A DNA stretch of 64,000 nt, taken from assembly GCF_000317835.1 (NCBI RefSeq), contig NC_019793.1, positions 248,001 to 312,000 on the forward strand. Direction: 5' to 3'. The translations under genes and the position numbers were made by a program. Positions 33,582 through 43,153 of the stretch are shown here, piece by piece; position 1 is the stretch's first letter, and each line of letters begins with the position of its first letter. This DNA is from Deinococcus peraridilitoris DSM 19664. Lineage in GTDB: Bacteria; Deinococcota; Deinococci; Deinococcales; Deinococcaceae. Under the pieces are notes generated by a model. That model made no database searches. It was not told the DNA's origin and saw nothing but the letters and a program-made list of their open reading frames with translations.

Positions 33582-34004
33582 GTGGGCGACACCGCGCGCG
33601 CGTTGCTCGTGCGCCTGGGTGAGCGGACCTTCGCGCTGAGCGCCAGCTCGGCGCGCGGTGTTGTGGCGCTTGAACGGATCACGACCGTACCACGCGCCAG
33701 CGAGCTGCTGCTCGGCCTGATTCCGGTTCGCGGCGGCATCGTCCCCCTCGTCGATCTCCACACGCTGCTGGGAGCCGGCAGCACCCACGATGTGCGCCGC
33801 CCCGATGCCCGGGCCGTCGTGGCCGACGTCGAAGGCAACACCTTTGCGTTTCCGGTTGACGACGTACTGGGTTTCGGAGAGATCGTCACCGAGGCGCAGC
33901 CTCACGAAATGAGCGCTCCACCCGTACAGCAACTTGGCCACGACGTCGAAGCCCTCAACCCGGTTCGCGTGATGCACACGCTCGCGCAGCACCTCAATTC
34001 CTGA
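33582..34004 (+). CDS. CheW-like coupling protein
   Basis: 140 residues. It has the CheW fold markers FALSASSARGVVAL, LLGLIPVRGGIVPLVDL (the receptor/CheA contact region) and VDDVLGFGEIV. It should couple the two MCPs to the CheA hybrid. The GTG lies 4 nt after the cheY stop. The frame is open further upstream inside cheY, but that part is not CheW-like. Confidence 0.88.
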   Translation: MGDTARALLVRLGERTFALSASSARGVVALERITTVPRASELLLGLIPVRGGIVPLVDLHTLLGAGSTHDVRRPDARAVVADVEGNTFAFPVDDVLGFGEIVTEAQPHEMSAPPVQQLGHDVEALNPVRVMHTLAQHLNS

Positions 34005-34025
34005 CCTTTCCAAAGGACGTGACAC

Positions 34026-36308
34026 ATGCAGACACAGGCCGACCACGCCCCTAACCGCATCAAACTGCTCAATAAATTCGGCAAGGGCCAACCGCCGCTC
34101 AAGCTCGGGCAATCGCTGAAGAATTTGCGAGTCGGGCAGAAGCTGGCGTTGATCGCCGCGCTCTTCGCGCTGCCCATCGTCAGCCTGCTGGCCCTGCTGA
34201 CCGTGCAGGTGCAACGCGGGGTGAACTTCGCGGAACTGGAACGTCGGGGCGCGGAGTACCTCGTCCCACTTTCCAGCCTGCAGGTCAATGTGGCACGCCA
34301 CGCCGCCGTCGTCACCCTGCCTTCGACGGACCTGGACGCGTTTGACAAAGCGCTCGGAGAAGCCGCGAACGCTGTCGTATCCGACCTGGCGGTGCTGGAA
34401 ACCGTCGTCAACAAGTACCCCTCGATTCCCGTCAAGGACCAGTTCGAAGTACTGAAGGTCAACTGGAGCGCCCTCAAGGACACCGTTGAAGTCCTGCCCC
34501 CGCAGGAAGCGCTGAAGGCCTACACCGATTTCAGCACGCAGCACATCCGACCGTTCATCACGGCGGTGGCCAACAACTCCAACCTGATCCTCGATTCGAA
34601 CCTGGACTCCTATTACGCCATGACGGCCGTCGTCAACCAGCTGCCCAGCCTGATGTGGAGCCTCGAGCAGATGCGCCTGCAGGTGGCCCTGGCCGCCGCG
34701 CGCGGATCGGCCACCCTGACCGAGCGCACCAGCTTCGCCGTACAGGCGGCAGCGGCGGAAGCCACCGTGCAGGATCTGCTGAGCGGCGCCCAATACGCAG
34801 CCAGCGTCTCTCCCCGCCTGGAGAAGTCCCTCGTGGCGGCGGCCAGTGAAGTCAAGAACACCAGCCAGCCTTACCTGCAGGGCCTGCGCACCATCGCCAA
34901 CTCCGGAACCGGCACGAGCACCATGAGCGTCGACGCGGCGACCGGCATCAATGACCTGGCCATCAGTGCCAACACCGCGGTAGTCAACCTGAGCACCATC
35001 GCCCTGGGCGAACTCAACCGGATGCTCGATCAGCGCGTCGCTGGCCTGAAGCGCGAACGTAACGCCGGGCTGCTGGTCGTGACCATCGTGCTCGGCCTCG
35101 CGCTCGGCCTGCTGTTGCTGACCATCCGCTCGATCACCAAGCCCCTCAGCCAATTGGCGAGCGCCGCCCGGGCCCTGGGACGCGGTGAGCTGGACGTGCG
35201 CGTCGACGTGCGAAACAACGACGAAATCGGCGTGGTGGCACAGTCCTTCAACGACGCGGCACTGCAGCTGCGTGAAATCGACCGCAAGAATGCCGAGGCG
35301 CGCGAAAACGCCGAATTGCTGCAGCAGAACATCAGCGACTTCCTCGACATCACCATGGACATCGCCGAAGGTGACTTCACCCGACGTGGCCGCGTCACCG
35401 AAGACGTGCTGGGGAACGTGGTCGATTCGATCAACGTGATGGTCGAGGAGCTGGAGTCGGTACTCAAAAGCGTGCAGAATACCTCGGCCCTCGTGAACCA
35501 CGGCGCCGAATCGATGCTCGCCACCACCGACGAGATCGTGCAGGGTGCCGCCACGACCGCCGCCGTCGCTCAGGAGGTCGCGGGCGAAGTGCAAGGTGTG
35601 ACCGCCTCGATTCGCGGCATGGCCGAAAACGCCGAGGCGTCCGCGCAGACTGCACAGCTGGCGCTGAGCGCTTCGCAGCAGGGTCAGGAAGCCGTGGACG
35701 GCACCCTCAGCGGCATGCAGAACATCCGCCGTGAAGTGCAGGGCATCGCCAAGCGCATCAAAGGCCTGGGCGACCGCTCGCTGGAAATTCAGGAAATCGT
35801 CGACACCATCACCCGCATTTCGCGCCAGACCAACCTTCTGGCACTGAACGCCGCGATTGAAGCGGCAGGTGCCGGTGAAGCCGGAAGCCGCTTCGCGGTG
35901 GTCGCCGACGAAGTACGCAAGCTGGCCGACAGCTCTGCCCAGGCGACGGGCCGCATTGCCACCCTCATCAAGAGCGTGCAGGCCGAAATCGGCGAAGTGG
36001 TCGTCTCGGTCGAGGACGGAACGCGCGAAGTGGAAGCGGGATACCGCGTGGCCAGCACCGCCGGTGAACGCCTCGTCGAAATCGCGCAGCTGGCACAGCG
36101 CTCGGCCGAACTGGCCGTCTCGATCTCGGATGCCACGCGCGCCCAGGTGCAGGGCGTGGAGCAGGTGGGTCAAGCCGTCAACTCGATTGCCAGCGTCGCC
36201 GAGCGTTCGCAGCAGAGTGTGCAGGCCGGACGCGAAGCCGCCGAGCGGCTGCGCCTCATGTCGGACAGCCTGACCGAGCAACTCACGCGCTTCCGTCTGT
36301 CCAACTGA
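34026..36308 (+). CDS. Methyl-accepting chemotaxis protein 1 (canonical tip)
   Basis: 760 residues. A cytoplasmic N-terminus of about 40 residues (NLRVGQKL) precedes membrane helix 1 (about 42-60). An all-helical extracytoplasmic domain of about 280 residues follows, then helix 2 (about 345-365), HAMP, a second HAMP-like segment ([26 protein letters not shown]) and the signalling coiled coil. The hairpin tip [18 protein letters not shown] and [12 protein letters not shown] is intact and should bind CheA and CheW. No CheR-tethering pentapeptide is seen at the C-terminus. Its sister gene follows at 36410. Confidence 0.92.
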   Translation: MQTQADHAPNRIKLLNKFGKGQPPLKLGQSLKNLRVGQKLALIAALFALPIVSLLALLTVQVQRGVNFAELERRGAEYLVPLSSLQVNVARHAAVVTLPSTDLDAFDKALGEAANAVVSDLAVLETVVNKYPSIPVKDQFEVLKVNWSALKDTVEVLPPQEALKAYTDFSTQHIRPFITAVANNSNLILDSNLDSYYAMTAVVNQLPSLMWSLEQMRLQVALAAARGSATLTERTSFAVQAAAAEATVQDLLSGAQYAASVSPRLEKSLVAAASEVKNTSQPYLQGLRTIANSGTGTSTMSVDAATGINDLAISANTAVVNLSTIALGELNRMLDQRVAGLKRERNAGLLVVTIVLGLALGLLLLTIRSITKPLSQLASAARALGRGELDVRVDVRNNDEIGVVAQSFNDAALQLREIDRKNAEARENAELLQQNISDFLDITMDIAEGDFTRRGRVTEDVLGNVVDSINVMVEELESVLKSVQNTSALVNHGAESMLATTDEIVQGAATTAAVAQEVAGEVQGVTASIRGMAENAEASAQTAQLALSASQQGQEAVDGTLSGMQNIRREVQGIAKRIKGLGDRSLEIQEIVDTITRISRQTNLLALNAAIEAAGAGEAGSRFAVVADEVRKLADSSAQATGRIATLIKSVQAEIGEVVVSVEDGTREVEAGYRVASTAGERLVEIAQLAQRSAELAVSISDATRAQVQGVEQVGQAVNSIASVAERSQQSVQAGREAAERLRLMSDSLTEQLTRFRLSN

Positions 36309-36320
36309 ACACCTTCGGAT

Positions 36321-36352
36321 GGTCGGCCACCGTCTCACGGTGCAGACCGACC
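36321..36352 (+). other. Intercistronic stem-loop between the two MCP genes
   Basis: GGTCGG (36321-36326) pairs with CCGACC (36347-36352), and CACCGT (36328-36333) with ACGGTG (36337-36342) inside it. There is no T-run. It may act as an mRNA stability or partial termination element that sets unequal levels of the two receptors. Confidence 0.4.
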
Positions 36353-36409
36353 ACCCGAGAGTGCGACCCTCAGGCGCAACGCACCAGTCCGACCCGGAGG
36401 ACGACTTCC

Positions 36410-38680
36410 ATGGAATCAAACGCCGACCAGCTCATCACACCTTCCGCCCCTCCTTCCAAAAAGCTTGCTCGTCGTCTGCGGCAGCTGCCCCAGAAGATTG
36501 ACCTCGCGAACCTGCGCGTCGGCCAGAAACTCGGCCTGATCGCCCTGGCTTTCGCGGTGCCCGTGGCCGTCCCCCTGTCCTTTCTGGTCGTGCAGCAGCA
36601 GAAGAGCATCAACGTGCTGAGTGAAGAACAGCATGGCATGGACGCACTGCAAAAGCTCAGCCCGCTGGCACCGCTGGTGCTGCAGCACGGAAACGTCAGT
36701 GTGCGTCTCGCGTCGGGTGACAAAAGCGCCAAAGCAGCGGGCGCTGCGCTGTCTTCACAGGTCGCAGCGCTCCTGGTGGAACTGCGTGCTGCTTCCCAGC
36801 GGCATCCGGAGTTGGCCCTCGACGGGCCGCTCTCGGATTTCGAAGAGCTCTGGGCGCTCAGCAGCAGTGGTGAAACCGCCGGAGATATCGACGACAGTAT
36901 CGAGTCGTATACCAGCCTGATCAGCACCAACCTCGCCGAGCTTTACAACCTCATCGGACAGAACTCCGGCCTGATTCTCGACGCCGACCTGGCATCCAAC
37001 CGAATGCAGGATCTGCTGATCAACGCCCTGCCCAGCCTGCAGACGGAACTGGGTGAGCTGCGCATGCTGGTGAGCGCCTCGCAAGGCAAGAACAAGCTTG
37101 ACGAGTACCAGGAGCGCCTCAAGGGCAACATGTCGCTCCTGAACACCTACAATGCGCGCACGGAACTGACAAGCGGCTACGTGCTGGAAGCCAGTCCTCA
37201 GCTTCGCGAAACCCTGGGCTCGGCCAGCGACTTCCTGTCCGGCAAGGTCACCTCGTACCTGAGCGCCGTGGAATCGGCGATGCAAACCGGCGAATTTAGC
37301 AAAGAAACGGTCAGCTACCTCGACGGATTGGCCCTGGAAGCCCTCAGCGCGTCGGACGACATGACCAAGGTCACGACCACCGCCCTCACCGACAGCCTGA
37401 ATGCGCGCGCCACGCAGCTGAACGTCAGCCGTGTGACCACCCTGCTGGGAATAGGCGCCGTCATCGCGCTGGCCCTGACCCTGCTGGGACTGATCGCCCG
37501 TTCGATCACCCAACCCCTGTCGAGGCTCGCCAATGCCGCACAGGCGCTTGGTCGTGGTGAACTCGACATCCACGTCGAGGCACGCGGCAAGGACGAAATT
37601 GGCGTGGTGGCCTCGTCGTTCAACGAAGCTGCCGCTCAGCTGCGTCAGGCAGAACTCAAGAACGCAGAAGAACGCGAGAATGCGCTGCAGCTGCAAAAGA
37701 ACATCAACGAATTCCTGGACGTGACCATGAGCGTGGCCGAGGGTGACCTCAGCCGCCGCGGACGGGTTACCGACGACGTGCTTGGAAACGTCGTCGACGC
37801 CATCAACCTGGCGCTCGACGAGGTGGCGAGCGTGCTGATCGACGTACACGAGGTGGCACAGCAGGTCAACGCCAGCGCCGACGAGGTGGCCAGCACGTCG
37901 AACGTGCTGACGCGCTCCGCACAGGACCAGACGTCACGCACCGAGCGCATGCAGGTCCAGACCCAGGAATTTACCCGCGTGTTCCGCTCCATGGCCGAGC
38001 AGGTCGAAGAAACCGCCCAGGCCGCCGAACGCACGCTGGAAGCCTCGCAAGCCGGTCAGACCGCCGTGCAGGATACCCGGCGCGGTCTGGAAGAGCTGCG
38101 CGGCGAAATGCAGGACATCTCTGCAAGCATGACGGCCCTCGCCGCGCGTTCGGGAGAAATCAGCGAAATCGCCGAAACCATCACGAACTTCGCGTCGCAG
38201 ACGACCCTGCTCGCGCTCGGTGCCTCGCTGGAGGCTGCCGGTGCCGGTGAGTCGGGCAAACGCTTCATGGTGGTGGCCGAGGGTGTGCGTCAGCTCGCCG
38301 AGGATTCCGCGAACGCCGCGTACCGAGTGGAGAGCATCGTGAAACTGCTGCAGGGCGACATCTCCAGCCTCGCTTCGCGCGTGCAGTCGGGCGCGCAGGG
38401 TGTGAACGCCGGTTACCAGGTCGCGCAGCGCGCCGGAGAGCTGCTGCGCGAAATCGAGACGCTCGCCGGGCAGTCGGCACGCATCGCGACGGGCATCACC
38501 GATGTGACGCGCCAGCAGGTGAACGAAGCCGAGCAGGTACACGAAGCCGTGAGCTTCATCACCACCACCGCTTCTCAGGCCGAAGGGGAAAGTCTGCGCA
38601 CGCTGCGCTCCGCCGAGCGGCTCAACGAGCTCGCACGGCAGCTCAGCGCCCAGCTGGCCCGCTTCCGGCTGAGCTCGTGA
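36410..38680 (+). CDS. Methyl-accepting chemotaxis protein 2 (degenerate tip)
   Basis: 756 residues, a tandem paralogue of the preceding MCP with the same plan ([19 protein letters not shown], helix 1, helical sensor domain, helix 2, HAMP, second HAMP-like region ending [11 protein letters not shown]). The signalling tip has drifted: QTTLLALGASLEAAGAGE and FMVVAEGVRQLA replace residues that are nearly invariant in MCPs, including the Asn after QT and the Asp-Glu of VADEVR. It may form mixed arrays with weakened kinase control. It lies 101 bp after MCP1. Confidence 0.88.
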   Translation: MESNADQLITPSAPPSKKLARRLRQLPQKIDLANLRVGQKLGLIALAFAVPVAVPLSFLVVQQQKSINVLSEEQHGMDALQKLSPLAPLVLQHGNVSVRLASGDKSAKAAGAALSSQVAALLVELRAASQRHPELALDGPLSDFEELWALSSSGETAGDIDDSIESYTSLISTNLAELYNLIGQNSGLILDADLASNRMQDLLINALPSLQTELGELRMLVSASQGKNKLDEYQERLKGNMSLLNTYNARTELTSGYVLEASPQLRETLGSASDFLSGKVTSYLSAVESAMQTGEFSKETVSYLDGLALEALSASDDMTKVTTTALTDSLNARATQLNVSRVTTLLGIGAVIALALTLLGLIARSITQPLSRLANAAQALGRGELDIHVEARGKDEIGVVASSFNEAAAQLRQAELKNAEERENALQLQKNINEFLDVTMSVAEGDLSRRGRVTDDVLGNVVDAINLALDEVASVLIDVHEVAQQVNASADEVASTSNVLTRSAQDQTSRTERMQVQTQEFTRVFRSMAEQVEETAQAAERTLEASQAGQTAVQDTRRGLEELRGEMQDISASMTALAARSGEISEIAETITNFASQTTLLALGASLEAAGAGESGKRFMVVAEGVRQLAEDSANAAYRVESIVKLLQGDISSLASRVQSGAQGVNAGYQVAQRAGELLREIETLAGQSARIATGITDVTRQQVNEAEQVHEAVSFITTTASQAEGESLRTLRSAERLNELARQLSAQLARFRLSS

Positions 38681-38692
38681 GGAAACGTGACC

Positions 38693-38749
38693 ATGCAATC
38701 TCCCGCACTTCACTTCAACGTCTCGCCCTCGGGAAAGGAACTCCGGTGA
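38693..38749 (+). CDS. Candidate 18-residue mini-ORF before cheA
   Basis: An ATG with GAGG about 10 nt upstream opens an 18-codon frame in the 73-bp gap between MCP2 and cheA, ending 4 bp before the cheA ATG. It may only keep ribosomes moving across the gap. No motif is seen, and chance is a real alternative. Confidence 0.2.
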   Translation: MQSPALHFNVSPSGKELR

Positions 38750-38753
38750 CATC

Positions 38754-41561
38754 ATGACCATGGACGTGACACTGTCCGGTGACTTGTTCGAGAGCTTCCT
38801 GCTGGACTCCTGGGACGCTTTCGGGCAGTTCGAGATGGCCATTGGGGCACTCGACACGCAATACAGCGAAGAAGCCCTGGCACAGATCGCCGGACTCAGC
38901 CACCGCATCCGCGGCACCACCGCGCTGTACGGCTTCGGGCAGATGTCGCGTCTTGCCGCGCTGGCCGAGCGCCTGCTGGAATTCCGTCCGGAGCTCGATC
39001 AGGAAGGCCGCGCGGGCCTGATCGCCTTCTTCGAGCGCCTCGCCGTTTGTCTGAGAAGTGCTTTGGAGCGCATCTCGAACCGGCGCGGAGAGGGCGACCT
39101 CGGGTTGCAGTTCACCGAGATCGGCGGTACGGCGCTGCTGCGCCGCCTGCTCGATCAGCAAGGCCACGCCTTTGCCCAGAAAAGCGCCAGGTCGCAGACG
39201 GGCGCGGGCGCGGCTTCCCAGCTGACGCGCTTTGCACGCGAGAATGCCGACGTATGGGAGTACTTTGCGCCCGAAGCGCGCGAGCACATCGAGCTGATGC
39301 GCGCCGCCCTCGACAGCGGCGATCTCAGCGCCGACACCATCACGACACTTTTCCGCTCTGCACACACCCTCAAGGGGTCTTCGTACATGGTGGGCTTTTC
39401 ACCGCTGGGCGATCTGGGCCACGTGCTCGAGGACGTGCTCAGCGCGGTGCGTGACGCCCAGCTCACCCTCGATCCGGCAGTGGTGCTCACCCTCGGCGAA
39501 GGCGTGGACCTGGCCGAGCGGCTGCTGCGTGTCGCAGAAGGTGAAAATGTCGATCTCGGCCGGGTGATTCGTCACACCAAGCGCAAGCTGAACGCATTGA
39601 TCGGGGTGGAGATGCCCGACACGGGCGCAGAGGCGGCCCCGGCCCCCTCCCCTGCCCCGGCGCCCAGCGCGGCGTCAGGCGACGCCCGCGCCACCGTGCG
39701 CGTTCCAGTCGAGAAACTCGACGCGCTGATGAGCATGGCGAGCGAACTGATCGTGACGCGTGGACGCCTGACCTACCAGCTCGGTCAACTTTCGGAAATG
39801 GGGGCGCTGCTCTCGCGCGCGCGTGAGCGCATGACGCACACGGCGCGCGAATTCGAGGAGAAGTACCTCAATCCGCACCTGGCGCTGGGCGAAAAGGAAA
39901 CCGAAAGCGAAAGTGCACCTCAGGCCGCGCGCGGCGTCAGTGCGACGGTGCAGGAAATGTTCGACGAGCTGGAATTCGACAGCTACACCGACCTGAACAT
40001 CGTGGCGCGCTCGGTCACCGAGATTTCCTCGGACCTCGCGGAGCTGCAGCTGCAGCTCGACGCCCAGCTCTCGGCGCTGCACGACGAAGGCGAGACACTC
40101 TCGAAGCTCGCCCGCACCCTGCGCGGTGAGGTTGCGCGCGCACGCCGCGTACCGTTCGGGCAGGCCGTCACCCGCCTGAAACGCTGGGCCCGGACACGGG
40201 ACGGCGGCACCGCGTTTTCGCTTGACGTCAGCGGCGAAAACGTGGAAGTAGACACCTTCGTGCTCGAAGCGGTGGTGGACCCGCTGCTACACCTGCTGAA
40301 CAACTCGCTTGTTCACGGCATCGAGGACCCGCAGACGCGTGTGGCGGCTGGCAAAGCACCGGAGGGGCGCATCAGCGTTCACGCGGCGCAGCACGGCCCG
40401 TTTCTTGACATCGAAGTGCGCGACGACGGCGCGGGCATCAACTCCGAAAAAGTGCGCGAGGCCGCCCGCGGACGGGTCCCTGACGAAGAACTCGCCGTCA
40501 TGACCGACGACGAACTGACGGCGCTGATTTTTCTGCCCGGCTTTTCGACGGCCAAAGAAGTGACGGCGGAAGCGGGTCGTGGCGTGGGCATGGACGTGGT
40601 GGCCAGCAACATCCGGCGACTGGGCGGCGAGGTGCTGGTGCGCTCCCAGAAGGGTGTTGGTACCACGTTCACCCTGCGCGTACCCCTTACGCAACAGATC
40701 ACAGAAACCCTGGCGTTTCGCGTCGGGATGCACACTGCCGCCTTCCCGACCGCCGTCGTGCGGGCGCTGCGCAGCGTACCGTCGGACGAGGTTGTCACGG
40801 GCGAGCAGGGCGAACGGGTCACCGTTGAAGGAGAGTCGGTGCGCCTGCTGCGCCTGCGTACCTTGTGGGGCTATGAAGCCGCTACAATGAACACCACGCA
40901 GATGAAAAGCACGACGACTGACGGCGACGAACTCTCGGTCATCGTGGTCGAGACTGCCGGAAGGCGGCTCGCCATTGCCGTCGACGAGTTTCTGGGTCTT
41001 GAAGAACTGGCGATCCACTCGGGCGGTCCGCTGCTCGAGCACGTGCCGTACGTCAGTGGCACCACCCTTTCCAGCGCCGGTGAGGTGGTCATGCTGCTGG
41101 ACGCTCAGGGCATCGAGCGTCTGGACGCACAGCGCAGCGGACACAAGGCCTGGCCGACCGTGGCTGTCAGCTCGCGCCGCCAGCGCCTCCTGTTGATCGA
41201 CGACTCGGTCAGCGTGCGCCGCGTCGTGGCTCGCATGCTGGAACGCGGTGGCTTCGACGTGGTGACCGCCTCGGACGGGTACGACGCCCTCGAACTGCTG
41301 CGCTCGGACACGGATTTCGACGCGGTCCTCACCGACCTCGAAATGCCGCGCGTCAGCGGTTACGAGGTGATCGAGGAAGTTCGTCGCCGCAGCAGCACGG
41401 CCCATCTGCCCGTGATCGTCATGACCACGCGTGCGGGTGACAAGCACCAGCAGCTGGCCATGTCGCTTGGGGCCAACGAGTACTTCAGCAAGCCCATCGA
41501 CGAAACGCGCCTCATCCGCCGGCTCGCCGAAATCACCCGAGGAGCGGCGCACCGGGCATGA
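38754..41561 (+). CDS. CheA/ChpA-like hybrid kinase with two Hpt domains and a receiver
   Basis: 935 residues. A first Hpt domain (His50 in LSHRIRGT) and a second Hpt (His204 in RSAHTLKGSSYMVGF) are followed by a low-complexity Ala/Pro linker (about 288-308), the dimerisation region, and HATPase with NNSLVHGIEDP, DDGAGIN and GRGVGMDVV. A CheW-like domain and a C-terminal receiver with Asp in AVLTDLEMPRVSGYE and Lys in FSKPIDE complete it. The multi-Hpt plus receiver plan is that of ChpA/FrzE-like kinases controlling pili or gliding, not flagellar CheA. The next gene overlaps by ATGA. Confidence 0.93.
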   Translation: MTMDVTLSGDLFESFLLDSWDAFGQFEMAIGALDTQYSEEALAQIAGLSHRIRGTTALYGFGQMSRLAALAERLLEFRPELDQEGRAGLIAFFERLAVCLRSALERISNRRGEGDLGLQFTEIGGTALLRRLLDQQGHAFAQKSARSQTGAGAASQLTRFARENADVWEYFAPEAREHIELMRAALDSGDLSADTITTLFRSAHTLKGSSYMVGFSPLGDLGHVLEDVLSAVRDAQLTLDPAVVLTLGEGVDLAERLLRVAEGENVDLGRVIRHTKRKLNALIGVEMPDTGAEAAPAPSPAPAPSAASGDARATVRVPVEKLDALMSMASELIVTRGRLTYQLGQLSEMGALLSRARERMTHTAREFEEKYLNPHLALGEKETESESAPQAARGVSATVQEMFDELEFDSYTDLNIVARSVTEISSDLAELQLQLDAQLSALHDEGETLSKLARTLRGEVARARRVPFGQAVTRLKRWARTRDGGTAFSLDVSGENVEVDTFVLEAVVDPLLHLLNNSLVHGIEDPQTRVAAGKAPEGRISVHAAQHGPFLDIEVRDDGAGINSEKVREAARGRVPDEELAVMTDDELTALIFLPGFSTAKEVTAEAGRGVGMDVVASNIRRLGGEVLVRSQKGVGTTFTLRVPLTQQITETLAFRVGMHTAAFPTAVVRALRSVPSDEVVTGEQGERVTVEGESVRLLRLRTLWGYEAATMNTTQMKSTTTDGDELSVIVVETAGRRLAIAVDEFLGLEELAIHSGGPLLEHVPYVSGTTLSSAGEVVMLLDAQGIERLDAQRSGHKAWPTVAVSSRRQRLLLIDDSVSVRRVVARMLERGGFDVVTASDGYDALELLRSDTDFDAVLTDLEMPRVSGYEVIEEVRRRSSTAHLPVIVMTTRAGDKHQQLAMSLGANEYFSKPIDETRLIRRLAEITRGAAHRA

Positions 41562-42301
41562 ACTCTTTTGGCACCGTACTTCTGATCATGTCGCAGATGG
41601 CGCGCGCGGCGCAGTTCGAAGCATATCTGCGCGCGGCTGGCGCAGAGGTGCTGCGTGCCGAAAGCGGGCTGCACGCGCTGACCCAACTCGAACGCACTGC
41701 TCCGGACGCCATCGTGTGCGCCGCGCAGCTCGAGGACATGAGCGGACGTGAACTGCTGGCGATTCTGCGCGACGACAGCCAGTTTCGTGAAGTGGTGTTC
41801 TTGCTGCTCGACAGCGAAGAAGACGACGAATTCGGAATTCACGATGCCGCCATCGCGTCACCGGCCAGCCCGGCACAGGCCGTGCAGGAACTTCTGCCTG
41901 TACTGTTGCGGGACTCGCTGGGCAGTGGTAAGGCCGTGGAAGGCAACCTCGAAATCCTGGGGCTCGACGGCCTGCTCTCGGCACTCACGCAGGGACGCCG
42001 CAGCGGACGGCTGGAGATTTTCCAGCTGAGCTGCGGGGGCGAGCTGTGGCTGTCGCAAGGGCAGCTCATCAACGCCCGCTACGGCTACCACGATGGTGAA
42101 GAGGCCGCGATCGCCCTGCTGCAGGGAAGTCACGTGCTCCTCAATGCCGACTACGCCTTTTACGTGCTCGATGTGGGCGACCTGCCCCGTGTGATCGACA
42201 CCCCGACCCGCACCCTGCTGCAACGCGCCGAACTCGCAGGGCCGCGCACCAACTTTATTCACACGGCCACTTCGGCCGCATTGGTACAGGAGCCCAAATG
42301 A
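41558..42301 (+). CDS. Pseudo-receiver plus DUF4388 (PATAN-like) protein
   Basis: 247 residues. The N-terminal 115 residues fold like a receiver, but the acidic pair is missing (VLLIMSQM) and the phosphoacceptor position in DAIVCAAQLEDMSG is Ala, so it cannot be phosphorylated in the usual way. The C-terminal part (about 128-225, GNLEILGLDGLLSAL then RSGRLEIF, GELWLSQGQLINARYG) is a DUF4388 domain, common in cyanobacterial, Thermus and Deinococcus phototaxis or pilus signalling proteins. It overlaps cheA and the next gene by ATGA junctions. Confidence 0.82.
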   Translation: MNSFGTVLLIMSQMARAAQFEAYLRAAGAEVLRAESGLHALTQLERTAPDAIVCAAQLEDMSGRELLAILRDDSQFREVVFLLLDSEEDDEFGIHDAAIASPASPAQAVQELLPVLLRDSLGSGKAVEGNLEILGLDGLLSALTQGRRSGRLEIFQLSCGGELWLSQGQLINARYGYHDGEEAAIALLQGSHVLLNADYAFYVLDVGDLPRVIDTPTRTLLQRAELAGPRTNFIHTATSAALVQEPK

Positions 42302-43065
42302 CCCAAGTTCTGGTGGTTGATGACAGCCTCAGCGTCCGCAAGGCGCTCGAAACGATTCTGCGTCCTCTCGCGTATACCGTCCGCATGGCCGAGAGTGGCG
42401 AGGCCGCCCTCACGTCGCTCGCGCAGACGAAAGCTGATCTGGTGATTGCCGACGTGCTGATGCCGGGCATGAGCGGCTTTGAACTCTGTCAGCAGATCAA
42501 GGCCAGCGGCGACCATGCCCAGACGCCGGTCGTGCTGATCTCAGGCATCGTCAGCGAAGCCGAGCTGACCCATGCCCGTGGTGTGGGCGCGGTTGGCATC
42601 GTCAAGAAACCCTTTCGGGCCGACGAGCTCCTTCCCATCGTGCAGGGAGCCTTGCGCGACACCGACACCCGCGGCGATGTGGTGAGCGCGCCCGTGGCGG
42701 CCCCTGCGCAAGCGCCCGTGGTGGCCGAGCTGCTCGACACGCTGCTGACCAAGCAGGGCATCCTGGGAGCCGTATTGATCGACTCGTCGGGCATTCCGGT
42801 TGCCTGGCGCGGCGCCGAATTGCCCGACCAGGCGACCCTGGCACGTTACCTGCGCTTTTTCGTGACGTCCTCAGAGGTCTTTGGTGCCCACTTCAACGAC
42901 GAGTGGCAAAGCGTGTTGCTGGAGTATGCCGGACGGGCCCTGCTGCTCTCGCCGCTCAGCAACGGGCACGCACTGGCCATCACCTTGCGTGACGCCGGAG
43001 CGGCAACCGTGGCCAAATTCGTGATCAAGGGTCAACGTGCGCAGTTCGATACCGCGCTGAGCTGA
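42298..43065 (+). CDS. Receiver-Roadblock/LC7 fusion protein
   Basis: 255 residues. An intact receiver (about 1-120; VVDDSLSVRK, LVIADVLMPGMSG, Lys in VKKPF) is joined by an Ala/Pro linker to a Roadblock/LC7 domain (about 140-250; LLTKQGILGAVLIDSSGIPVA, ALLLSPLSNGHALAI). Roadblock proteins such as MglB regulate small GTPases that set cell polarity. A kinase-driven receiver controlling a GTPase regulator would be a direct output for this operon (inference). Last gene, followed by a 38-nt palindromic terminator. Confidence 0.82.
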   Translation: MTQVLVVDDSLSVRKALETILRPLAYTVRMAESGEAALTSLAQTKADLVIADVLMPGMSGFELCQQIKASGDHAQTPVVLISGIVSEAELTHARGVGAVGIVKKPFRADELLPIVQGALRDTDTRGDVVSAPVAAPAQAPVVAELLDTLLTKQGILGAVLIDSSGIPVAWRGAELPDQATLARYLRFFVTSSEVFGAHFNDEWQSVLLEYAGRALLLSPLSNGHALAITLRDAGAATVAKFVIKGQRAQFDTALS

Positions 43066-43075
43066 ACTCCCAGTG

Positions 43076-43113
43076 ACAGCGGCCCCCACAGAACGTTCTG
43101 TGGGGGCCGCTGT
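43076..43113. terminator. 38-nt perfect palindrome ending the chemosensory operon
   Basis: Each 19-nt half is the exact complement of the other, centred on GAACGTTC. It lies 11 bp after the last operon stop and is followed by moderately T-rich sequence. Being symmetric it may work on both strands. Confidence 0.75.
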
Positions 43114-43153
43114 CTGATCTGTTCTGGCGACGCTGGCCTCGCCAGTCCTCGGA

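Noticed and set aside
33519..36419. 966-codon minus-strand open frame opposite CheW and MCP1
   Set aside because: A shadow of the strongly supported plus-strand genes; His/Gln/Asp-rich translation typical of antisense frames in GC-rich DNA.
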